Part shown: piece by piece, positions 8,297 to 15,878 of the stretch
Layout: each line of letters begins with the position of its first letter
Position numbering within the stretch: the stretch's first letter is position 1
Assembly (NCBI GenBank): GCA_964654665.1
Contig: CAZZKV010000002.1
Span: forward strand, 95,054-159,053
DNA length: 64,000 nucleotides
Direction: 5' to 3'
Origin: CALCKU01 sp964654665
GTDB taxonomy: Bacteria; Pseudomonadota; Alphaproteobacteria; Caulobacterales; Maricaulaceae
Program-made: the position numbers and the translations under genes
Notes under the pieces: generated by a model
Told to the model about the DNA's origin: nothing
Database searches by the model: none
What the model saw: the letters and a program-made list of their open reading frames with translations, nothing else

Positions 8297-9200
8297 AGGC
8301 AGGGTCAAACTCGTCTTTATGGTTAAAAGCTGCTGCAACAGACGGCAATAATACAGGCTCGACATGCGGGATCGGCACTTCCGGTTCACCAAAAAAATCA
8401 CGAATTAATTCGACAGTTTTATCGCGACGTGTCAGCAAAAATAAATGACCGGCATCTTTGATCACCTCAAGTCGGGACCGTTTGAGCATAAAATGTAACA
8501 TGCGCCCGTTAATAACCGGAACAATGTGATCTTTTTCGCCCATTATAACTAATGACTTTGCACGTATCCGCCGAATGAATGGCAAGGTCGAATATCCCAT
8601 CATTGCGGTTAATTGGAATATATACCCTTTTAGGCTTGGCGGCACCATATTTGTAGAAAACTCGCCCATATCATCGGCAGCATCACCATAAAGCGTTTCA
8701 AAATTTTTCGCAAGAAAGTCACGATCAATATATCGTTTCGGCGACATCATTTTTGATATCGCTTTTGGATTACCCGGCACCATTGTAGCCCCAGTTGTCG
8801 TCGCGCATAGAACTAAACGCTTGGTCATATGTTTATTTTGCCAAGCAAATTGCTGGGCTGGGCCACCGCCCCAAGAAACACCTAGAACATCCACTTTACT
8901 ATAGCCGTTTTCTATTAAAATTTGTTTCGCAGCTTTCGCGACCCACCACAGGCGGTATGGCACTGTCGGATCGGGAGACCCGCCAACCCCGGGCATATCA
9001 AATGTAATAATATCTCGCCCCGTAAAGGTATCTGCAAAAGCCTGAGCGATTTCAAGATTGGCACCAATACCGTTAAAAAACAAAAGCGGCGTTCGTTTAC
9101 CGTGCCCTTTGTCAATACCACTCCATATAGCGGTTCGTAGTTTTTGATTACCAATCTTTGAAAAAAAGATTCGGGGTAAATTTGGATGAAAATCCGTCAT
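8286..9200 (-). CDS. phaZ: Intracellular PHA depolymerase (alpha/beta hydrolase)
   Basis: PhaZ hydrolyses medium-chain-length polyhydroxyalkanoate inside granules. The 304-residue protein follows the Pseudomonas PhaZ pattern: TPLLFFNGIGANLE oxyanion region, TFDMPGVGGSPDP, the nucleophile elbow GVSWGG with Ser109, TTTGATMVPGNPKAI, Asp224 in GEKDHIVP and His252 in DAGHLF, giving a full Ser-Asp-His triad. The start at 9200 is preferred because an AAGG site lies about 7 bases upstream; an alternative start at 9221 has none. It sits between phaC and a phasin gene, the same place as in the pseudomonad phaC1-phaZ-phaC2-phaD cluster. Confidence 0.9.
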   Translation of the reverse strand: MTDFHPNLPRIFFSKIGNQKLRTAIWSGIDKGHGKRTPLLFFNGIGANLEIAQAFADTFTGRDIITFDMPGVGGSPDPTVPYRLWWVAKAAKQILIENGYSKVDVLGVSWGGGPAQQFAWQNKHMTKRLVLCATTTGATMVPGNPKAISKMMSPKRYIDRDFLAKNFETLYGDAADDMGEFSTNMVPPSLKGYIFQLTAMMGYSTLPFIRRIRAKSLVIMGEKDHIVPVINGRMLHFMLKRSRLEVIKDAGHLFLLTRRDKTVELIRDFFGEPEVPIPHVEPVLLPSVAAAFNHKDEFDPAYVY

Positions 9201-9202
9201 AA

Positions 9203-9231
9203 GGGCCTTTCCGTCCCGCAATGCGGGGCCC
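9203..9231 (-). promoter_or_regulatory. Possible ribosome-site hairpin in front of phaZ
   Basis: Just upstream of the phaZ start the minus strand can pair GGGCC (9227-9231) with GGCCC (9203-9207), enclosing a small inner hairpin CCCGC/GCGGG. The second arm contains the phaZ Shine-Dalgarno sequence, so the fold could lower phaZ translation relative to phaC. Seen directly as complementarity; its function is inferred and it could be chance. Confidence 0.3.
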
Positions 9232-9335
9232 GATTATTGTTTTAATGCTGCCCGCCCCATAAGCGCATCGATTATAGTATATCAGAGCTTATCACTCTCT
9301 ATTTATATATTTATATTGGTCTTTATCCGTTGATA

Positions 9336-11015
9336 TCAAGTAAAGACATATTCACCTGGCGCTTGGGATAACGGTGGATAAGCTTTATTCCCTATTTTCT
9401 TGGGAGCATTTTTCATCTCTCCGGATCGTTCTGACAACCAATCATTCCACCGTAACCACCAACTCGCATCCACAGAACTCGCCCCTTTAACCCATTCATC
9501 CGGGGTATCAGGGAATTCAGTATTTGTGAAATATTGCGCTTTTGGATTGCCCGGAGGATTAAGCAATGATTGTAAATGGCCCGCATTGGATAAGATAAAT
9601 TCAACCTCGCCGCCAAAGAGCTTAATATTCCGATAGCACGCCTTCCACGGCGTAATATGGTCAGTCACACCGGCCATTAAAAAAGCGTCTTGCGTTACAG
9701 CAGACAAATCAATCGTGTGGTCTAAAAACTCAACTTCGCTCTCGGGTCGGAACCGCTTATCATAAAAAATATCCAGATAATCGGAATGCAATTGTGCCGG
9801 TAAATTTGTTGTATCATTATTCCAGTAAAGTACATCAAAAGGTGGGGGATCTTCGCCCAAAAGATAATTATTCACCACATAATTCCAAATCAGATCATTA
9901 GGCCGCATCCAGGCAAAACTACGGGCTAATTCCTCACCCGTCAAAATGCCTTTCTTACTCGAATTACGTCGGGACGCCTCTATCGCTGCATCAGTTACAA
10001 ATAAACCCACTTCGCTATCGGTTTTCTTTCCATCCAAAACACATACAAATAACGAAAAACAATTCACACGGTTGTCGCCGCGAGCTGCCAGCTCTGATAG
10101 CAATAATGCCATTGTAATGCCCCCGGAACACGCGCCAGAAACATTAATACGGGAGCTTCGGGTGATTTTCTTGACGGCATCAGAAGCATCAATCAAAGCT
10201 TCAACATAATTTTCCAATCCCCAATGGGCGTGTTGACGTGTTGGGTTGCGCCAAGATACGGCGAAAACCTGAAAACCACATTTCGTGAGGAATCGAATCA
10301 TTGACTTTTCCGGCGACAAATCATTGGCGTAAAATTTATTAATTTGTGGCGGAATAATCATCAGTGGAATTTTATAAACTTGCTCGGTTTTTGGCTGATA
10401 TTGAATAAGTTCGAGCATTTCAGACTTAAAAACAACAGCCCCTTTAGCTGTTGCAAGGTTTTCGCCCACTTTAAACGGACGTCCGTCAACTTGACTGGGC
10501 ATCCCGCCATTATACCGCAGATCATTATAAGCGTTTTTAAGCCCGTTCAGCAAAGATAAACCACCCGTTTCAAATAAACGTTTCATGGCTGCAGGATTGC
10601 CAATCAACGAATTGGTTGGGGCCAAACTATCAGCAACAAGATCTGTAACAAATTTAGCGCGCGCCTTATCTGCCGGATGCATACCCGAATCCGTGATCCA
10701 TCCATCCAATTCTTTTCGCATGGCAAGCCAGCTTTGCAATCCGCGCTTATAAACAGGGTTAGTCTGCCACGTACTATCTTTGAACCGTCTATCTTTTCGA
10801 GACGGTTCAAGTTCGGATGTACCCTTAGCGATTTCCAGTAACTCCGAGGCGTAATTTTTCAAATGCCGGGCGACTGGCCGCGGCTGTTTGGCCGCATAAC
10901 CAGCCATTAATCCAAGTGAACGCACAATTTCAGATCGCCGAAAACCAACTAAAGAATTAACTGCGGTTGTCGTTTCAGCGGCCTTTTGGCCAACTTTTTC
11001 CGGTTTTAATGCCAT
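9336..11015 (-). CDS. phaC: Class II (medium-chain-length) PHA synthase
   Basis: PhaC polymerises (R)-3-hydroxyacyl-CoA into polyhydroxyalkanoate on the granule surface. The protein (559 residues) has the class II lipase-like box GACSGG rather than the G-[YF]-C-x-G-G of class I. The catalytic residues fall at Cys296, Asp452 and His480, with Trp398 and His453 also present; these are the numbers I recall for Pseudomonas aeruginosa PhaC1. Other class II signatures include APTNSLIGNPAA, GGMPSQVDGRPF, PPQINKFYANDLSPEKS, FAWMRPNDLIWNY, YWNNDTTNLPA and LSNAGHLQSLLNPPG. The start is the ATG at 11015 with a GAGGGTGG site upstream; a GTG two codons earlier is also possible. A phasin gene lies upstream and phaZ downstream. 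A class II synthase in an apparently alphaproteobacterial genome is notable (see findings). Confidence 0.95.
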   Translation of the reverse strand: MALKPEKVGQKAAETTTAVNSLVGFRRSEIVRSLGLMAGYAAKQPRPVARHLKNYASELLEIAKGTSELEPSRKDRRFKDSTWQTNPVYKRGLQSWLAMRKELDGWITDSGMHPADKARAKFVTDLVADSLAPTNSLIGNPAAMKRLFETGGLSLLNGLKNAYNDLRYNGGMPSQVDGRPFKVGENLATAKGAVVFKSEMLELIQYQPKTEQVYKIPLMIIPPQINKFYANDLSPEKSMIRFLTKCGFQVFAVSWRNPTRQHAHWGLENYVEALIDASDAVKKITRSSRINVSGACSGGITMALLLSELAARGDNRVNCFSLFVCVLDGKKTDSEVGLFVTDAAIEASRRNSSKKGILTGEELARSFAWMRPNDLIWNYVVNNYLLGEDPPPFDVLYWNNDTTNLPAQLHSDYLDIFYDKRFRPESEVEFLDHTIDLSAVTQDAFLMAGVTDHITPWKACYRNIKLFGGEVEFILSNAGHLQSLLNPPGNPKAQYFTNTEFPDTPDEWVKGASSVDASWWLRWNDWLSERSGEMKNAPKKIGNKAYPPLSQAPGEYVFT

Positions 11016-11095
11016 ATCCACCCTCGTTTTTTATATTAAACGCGGTTTTGCCGCAGATGCCAAGTCTTTTGAAGGTTTTTATTAATTTTTAAAGT

Positions 11096-11136
11096 GACAC
11101 GCCCAACCCTAGAGGAAGATAAGAATTGGGCGTGTC
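11096..11136 (-). terminator. Stem-loop between the phasin gene and phaC
   Basis: A perfect 11-base inverted repeat (GACACGCCCAA at 11096-11106, TTGGGCGTGTC at 11126-11136) separates the upstream phasin gene from phaC, with a 19-base loop. On the minus strand the downstream flank is A/T-rich but lacks a clean T-run, so it could be a leaky terminator, an mRNA-stability element, or both. Such a structure would let the phasin be made in excess over the synthase. Confidence 0.55.
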
Positions 11137-11168
11137 GCGTAACTTAGGGTTAAAAGGGGGAGGAAACT

Positions 11169-11609
11169 CTAAGCCGCTTTTTCAGTTTTTTGCGTTGTCA
11201 TTTTAGTTTTTGACGCTGCTTTTTTCACTGTTGTTTTTTTAGACAAAGCTGTGATTTTCTTAGTCAATGTCGCAATCTCAGCTTCCAACTCAGCAACACG
11301 GTCATTCGAAGCTTTAGGTAATATTCCGCGAACACGCGCTGTCGTACCTGAAAATGTTTCGCCCGCTTTTACTTGAGCAACTTTAGCATAAGTACCAGCT
11401 TTATCTTCAATTTCTGTACCACGCTCTACCAATGTATCGAAAAATCCGTCAGCTTGACCTCGCAATTGAACGACGCGATCCTTGGCACGATCATAAGCAG
11501 CGGCATGAAGACCAATATAGGCCAATGCCCCTTTACGGAATAAAGCCTTGGCTTTTAAAGTTTCTTTTTCAACTGTTTTTACAGTGTCTTTTGTTTTTGT
11601 CTTAGCCAT
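11169..11609 (-). CDS. Phasin with lysine-rich C-terminal tail
   Basis: A 146-residue phasin-like protein. The N-terminal half (FRKGALAYIGLHAAAYDRA, then FFDTLVERGTEIE) matches the PhaI/PhaF phasin layout seen in the second phasin of this cluster. The segment RVAELEAEIATLTKKITAL looks like a short coiled coil, and the tail is rich in Lys, Thr and Ala (KKTTVKKAASKTK), resembling the DNA-binding tail of PhaF. Translation should be strong: a perfect AGGAGG lies 5 bases before the ATG. It is first in the leftward pha block and separated from phaC by a stem-loop, consistent with separate high expression of a granule-coat protein. Confidence 0.8.
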   Translation of the reverse strand: MAKTKTKDTVKTVEKETLKAKALFRKGALAYIGLHAAAYDRAKDRVVQLRGQADGFFDTLVERGTEIEDKAGTYAKVAQVKAGETFSGTTARVRGILPKASNDRVAELEAEIATLTKKITALSKKTTVKKAASKTKMTTQKTEKAA

Positions 11610-12017
11610 TTTGGCCTCCTGTTAATCATCTCCCGGGGAAGGAGTTTTATTTCATGAAACCGATATAGGGCGTAAAATTAGAAAGCGCGTCCTAATTACC
11701 AAAGACAACCCCCCGGCAAACCAAAGACTACAGATGAAGCGTCACCCAACATTCAAGCCAGAGGCAAGTGCAACAATAAACGACAATCCCTTTAGAAACG
11801 CATATTTGGAGATATCCGTGTTCATATTAAAAATTCTTTCGATGCTTATATTGCCCGAACGCAGACAATCGCCGACGAAGCTGACCGCTCAATTCAAAAT
11901 GCCGCTGGTAAACAGAGGGCGCCGTTCGCAATAGCACACTGCCTAATCCAATCCAGCCTGTTCTTTTACATGATCGTGCCTGGAATAGTCTGATATGTAG
12001 TGGTGAAAATATGCGTG
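11610..12017. other. Gene-poor stretch between phasin and EEP genes; possible decayed ORF
   Basis: No convincing gene is seen in this 408-base stretch. It must hold the promoter of the leftward phasin gene. On the plus strand a 66-codon frame (11734-11934) begins MKRHPTFKPEAS, and a second frame just after it reads DIRVHIKNSFDAYIARTQTI and ADEADRSIQNAAGKQ before a stop near 11991. The way the more protein-like reading changes frame could mean a frameshifted gene remnant, but I recognise no family and it may be noise. Confidence 0.3.
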
Positions 12018-12033
12018 TGTGATGGATATCACA
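12018..12033. promoter_or_regulatory. CRP/FNR-type palindrome upstream of the EEP-family gene
   Basis: TGTGA-TGGATA-TCACA is an exact match to the TGTGA-N6-TCACA consensus for CRP-family regulators. Its symmetry continues inward (TGTGAT-GGAT-ATCACA). It ends about 55 bases before the start codon at 12089. Which CRP/FNR-type protein would bind is unknown. Confidence 0.5.
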
Positions 12034-12088
12034 TCAAAATACCCTATTATGATATAGCATCGCCGCAGTCAAAATAGAGGGCGAAATT

Positions 12089-13243
12089 ATGATCAAAATT
12101 ACAACGTGGAATACAGAATGGCTCGACCTAGACTGGGGCGTTGTTTCAGGGCGATATGAACCCAAACAAAGAGTATCTGTTAAAAGCGCCCCGATACTAG
12201 CCGATGCCCAAGTAAAAATTACCGCGAATAAAGCACTTATCAATCGTATTAACCCCGATATACTCTTTCTTTGCGAAGCCCCAAAAGGCGAAGAGGCTAT
12301 GCAGAGTTTTGTAACTTCGGAGTTACCCGAATATGATTTAATTACACGGCCTGCTGATGAAAGTTATGGAACACGCGGCATTCAATGGGGATGGTTTTTA
12401 GTACGGAAATCCTTATCAGACCAAATCGCACCCACATTACTCTCTATCCCTGTTTGGAAAAGCTTTGCAGCCCAAGCCAGCCCTTCTATTCGTGAAAGTG
12501 GCAATTGGTCCGTGGCCATTCCACGGCTTAAGACAATCGGGGACATCGAAGATGTCCCGGTTTCAACCCGCGGCAATCATAAATATTACCGCCATCCTCA
12601 AACCCTCTGTTTTACCTTTGGCGGTATGCGCCACGAAATTATTGGCGCACATCTTAAAAGTAAATTCACCGGCAATACACCGCGGCAACGGCGTATTGAC
12701 GAAGATTTTGAAGAGTATGCTAAAGATGTCAGAGTCAAACGTTATCTAGCCAAGTCCCATGCCGCCCGTGTCAAACTCAGTTCAGAAGCCAGTAATATTC
12801 GGGCCTATATCGACCAACGCTTCAACCAAGAAGCAGACCCCTCTATATTTGTATTGGGTGACTTAAACGATGGGCCTGGCAAAGAATTAATGGAACGCGA
12901 GTATTTACTGCATGATCTGTTATCCAATCTGCAAGGCGAAGTGTTTTTTGCACGGCGGTTCCTCAATCACGCGCTTTTCGATGCCCCATTATCGCTACGC
13001 TGGACGGCACATTTTAAAGATAAAATTGATCCAACGCGGAACCCCCACATATTGCTAGATCACATTCTCTTCACTCAAGCTTTAACCGGGTCTGGTCAAA
13101 GTGCCTTGCGTGTCCGAGCGCATGCAGGGCAGGTCGAACATCTGGCTTTTGAAGAAATAGAAAGCCAATTTGGCACGGGTAATCTCAGCGATCATCGTCC
13201 TGTTAGCGTTACGGCGGTTCCGCGTCACACCGCAATAGCTTAA
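12089..13243 (+). CDS. Endonuclease/exonuclease/phosphatase family protein
   Basis: A 384-residue metal-dependent phosphoesterase of the EEP superfamily (DNase I, exonuclease III, inositol phosphatases). All the superfamily motifs can be seen in order: Asn in TTWNTEWLDLD, Glu in LFLCEAPKGEE, His in IIGAHLKSKF, Asp/Asn in VLGDLNDGPG, Asp in LLDHILF, and the closing SDHRPV pair. No signal peptide is apparent, so it is probably cytoplasmic. It stands alone; a GAGGG ribosome site precedes the ATG and a CRP-like palindrome lies upstream. The substrate (DNA, RNA or a small phosphoester) cannot be told from sequence. Confidence 0.85.
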   Translation: MIKITTWNTEWLDLDWGVVSGRYEPKQRVSVKSAPILADAQVKITANKALINRINPDILFLCEAPKGEEAMQSFVTSELPEYDLITRPADESYGTRGIQWGWFLVRKSLSDQIAPTLLSIPVWKSFAAQASPSIRESGNWSVAIPRLKTIGDIEDVPVSTRGNHKYYRHPQTLCFTFGGMRHEIIGAHLKSKFTGNTPRQRRIDEDFEEYAKDVRVKRYLAKSHAARVKLSSEASNIRAYIDQRFNQEADPSIFVLGDLNDGPGKELMEREYLLHDLLSNLQGEVFFARRFLNHALFDAPLSLRWTAHFKDKIDPTRNPHILLDHILFTQALTGSGQSALRVRAHAGQVEHLAFEEIESQFGTGNLSDHRPVSVTAVPRHTAIA

Positions 13244-13389
13244 CGATACTCGGATACGTAATCAGCGCTTTAAATCGTAAAAACAGACGGATAGTTCCGG
13301 TATAACTCCATTATAAATTCGTGCATTTAGCTAGAGTTTCCCTTATATTTTATATGCATTCCGTTCTGATTCGAAAAAAGCGAGACCGC

Positions 13390-15837
13390 ATGGCCGAGCC
13401 AGCAGAAAACACACCACAACAGCCCGCTGAATATGGCGCTGACAGTATTAAAGTTCTCAAAGGACTCGATGCTGTGCGCAAACGTCCGGGCATGTATATT
13501 GGTGATACGGATGATGGGTCAGGCTTACACCACATGGTATATGAGGTCGTTGATAATTCTATCGACGAGAGCCTTGCTGGACATGCCGATAGGGTCGAAG
13601 TGACTCTCCATCCGGATGGATCATGCTCTGTCCGTGATAATGGCCGCGGGATTCCTGTCGCAATCCATGAAGAAGAAGGTATATCAGCCGCTGAAGTGAT
13701 TATGACACAACTTCATGCTGGCGGTAAATTTGATCAAAATAGTTATAAAGTTTCCGGCGGTCTTCACGGTGTTGGCGTATCTGTTGTCAATGCCCTCTCT
13801 GTGTCCTTACAACTGACAATCTGGCGCAATAATGAAGAGCATTATATGGAATTTTCCCATGGTGATTCTCTGGCCCCGCTGAAAATTATTGGAAAAGCTC
13901 CAGAGGAAACCCGGCGCGATGGAACTCGAAAAATTTTAACAGGTACACGCGTGCGCTTCCTACCATCCGAAGACACTTTCACGATGGTAGAATTTGACCG
14001 CAATACATTGGAGCGCCGTTTACGTGAGTTAGCCTTTCTAAACTCAGGGGTTTTGATTGTACTCACCGATGAGCGCCCCGAAGACCCTATTGTTACAGAA
14101 CTATATTACGAAGGCGGAATCGAGGCCTTTGTCCGTCATTTGGATGCCAATAAACAAGCACAACTGGAAAAACCCATTGTGGTTATGAAAGAGGTCGAAG
14201 GTATAGGCGTTGAGGCAGCATTATGGTGGAATGATGGTTATCATGAAAATGTACGCTGTTTTACCAATAATATTCCCCAGCGCGACGGGGGAACACATTT
14301 AGCCGGTTTTCGAGGAGCTTTAACCCGAACCATTAATAAATATGCAGCTAGCTCTGGGGCTGCCAAAAAAGAAAAAGTTTCTATTTCAGGGGATGATGCG
14401 CGCGAAGGCTTAACCTGCGTGCTATCGGTTAAAGTCCCTGATCCTAAATTCTCTAGCCAAACAAAAGACAAGCTCGTCTCTTCCGAAGTACGGCCTGTTG
14501 TCGAAAGTGCAATGGGCGAAGCTCTAAATGACTGGTTTGAAGAAAACCCGGCCGAAGCCAAACAGGTTATTCAAAAAATTATCGAAGCGGCTGCGGCCCG
14601 CGAAGCCGCGCGCAAAGCTCGCGATCTCACCCGCCGCAAAGGAGCCTTAGATGTTGCCTCTCTACCCGGGAAATTAGCCGATTGCCAAGAACGTGATCCG
14701 GCTCTATCCGAAATTTTCATCGTCGAGGGAGATAGCGCGGGCGGCTCTGCTAAACAGGCCCGGTCACGACAAAATCAAGCTATTCTACCGCTTAAAGGTA
14801 AAATTCTCAATGTCGAACGGGCCCGGTTTGACCGTATGTTGTCTTCTCAGGAAATCGGTACAATGATTACAGCATTGGGTACGGGAATAGGACGCGAAGA
14901 TTTTGATATCGAAAAATTACGTTATCATAAAGTCGTCATCATGACCGATGCTGATGTTGACGGAGCCCATATTCGGACCCTTCTACTCACCTTTTTCTAT
15001 CGCCAGATGCCAGAGCTCATCGAACGGGGTTATCTTTATATTGCCCAGCCGCCGCTTTATAAGGTCGAACGCGGAAAATCAGCGCGCTATATTAAAGATC
15101 AAGAAGAACTCGACCAGTATTTGATTGATGCCGGCGCACAAGATGCATCTCTGACGTTAGAAGGCGGCGCTGTCATTACCGGCGAAGATTTAAAACGGCT
15201 TGCCAGCGAGGCTTTGGCCGCTCAACATATTATCACTCGTATGAAACACCGAGCCGGAAGCAGTATTATCGCCCAACTTGCAATCGCTGGCGCACTTAAC
15301 CCCGAAGCCGGAAATGCTCAAATTACAGCTGCAGCCCAGCGCCTCGACATGATAGCGGATGAAGGTGAAGATGGTTGGGCGGGCCGATTTGATGATGACG
15401 GTGCTATTATACTCGAACGTGACGTTCGCGGCGTCACAGAACGCGTTGTCCTCCGCCCAGCCTTTCGGGATAGTGCCGATGCGCGTCGGCTTAACCGCAT
15501 GTCTGCAGGATTAATGGAAACATACTCTGGCGTTGCTGTTTTCCGCAGAGGAGACGCAGACCCTATTGAAATATTTGGCCCCGCCCAACTCCTCGAAATT
15601 ATATTCGATGGCGGGCGTAAAGGGTTTAAAATTCAGCGCTATAAAGGCCTTGGCGAAATGAACCCCGATCAACTTTGGGAAACAACGCTAGATGCCAATG
15701 CGCGTTCCCTTTTACAGGTGAAGATCGAAGCCGCTGATGCCTCGGATGAGCTCTTTACCAAGCTCATGGGCGATGTTGTTGAACCCCGGCGTGATTTCAT
15801 TATCGCAAATGCGCTAGACGCCGATGTCGACACTTAA
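13390..15837 (+). CDS. gyrB: DNA gyrase subunit B
   Basis: GyrB is the ATPase and metal-binding half of DNA gyrase, which introduces negative supercoils. The protein is 815 residues. It shows the GHKL ATPase motifs (VVDNSIDE, DNGRGIP, GGLHGVGVSVVNALS), the Toprim region (IVEGDSAGGSAKQ, PLKGKILNVE, MTDADVDGAHIRTLL) and the C-terminal RYKGLGEMN box. An insert of roughly 170 residues between Toprim and the tail (about residues 560-725) is the form seen in many proteobacterial GyrB proteins. The start at 13390 gives MAEPAENTPQQ; a longer frame from 13321 is open but poor in family likeness. The neighbours are not dnaA, dnaN or recF, so this is not the classical origin cluster. Confidence 0.98.
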   Translation: MAEPAENTPQQPAEYGADSIKVLKGLDAVRKRPGMYIGDTDDGSGLHHMVYEVVDNSIDESLAGHADRVEVTLHPDGSCSVRDNGRGIPVAIHEEEGISAAEVIMTQLHAGGKFDQNSYKVSGGLHGVGVSVVNALSVSLQLTIWRNNEEHYMEFSHGDSLAPLKIIGKAPEETRRDGTRKILTGTRVRFLPSEDTFTMVEFDRNTLERRLRELAFLNSGVLIVLTDERPEDPIVTELYYEGGIEAFVRHLDANKQAQLEKPIVVMKEVEGIGVEAALWWNDGYHENVRCFTNNIPQRDGGTHLAGFRGALTRTINKYAASSGAAKKEKVSISGDDAREGLTCVLSVKVPDPKFSSQTKDKLVSSEVRPVVESAMGEALNDWFEENPAEAKQVIQKIIEAAAAREAARKARDLTRRKGALDVASLPGKLADCQERDPALSEIFIVEGDSAGGSAKQARSRQNQAILPLKGKILNVERARFDRMLSSQEIGTMITALGTGIGREDFDIEKLRYHKVVIMTDADVDGAHIRTLLLTFFYRQMPELIERGYLYIAQPPLYKVERGKSARYIKDQEELDQYLIDAGAQDASLTLEGGAVITGEDLKRLASEALAAQHIITRMKHRAGSSIIAQLAIAGALNPEAGNAQITAAAQRLDMIADEGEDGWAGRFDDDGAIILERDVRGVTERVVLRPAFRDSADARRLNRMSAGLMETYSGVAVFRRGDADPIEIFGPAQLLEIIFDGGRKGFKIQRYKGLGEMNPDQLWETTLDANARSLLQVKIEAADASDELFTKLMGDVVEPRRDFIIANALDADVDT

Positions 15838-15878
15838 GACATAATATAGACTCGGACGAAAACCTCTATTGCCAATAA

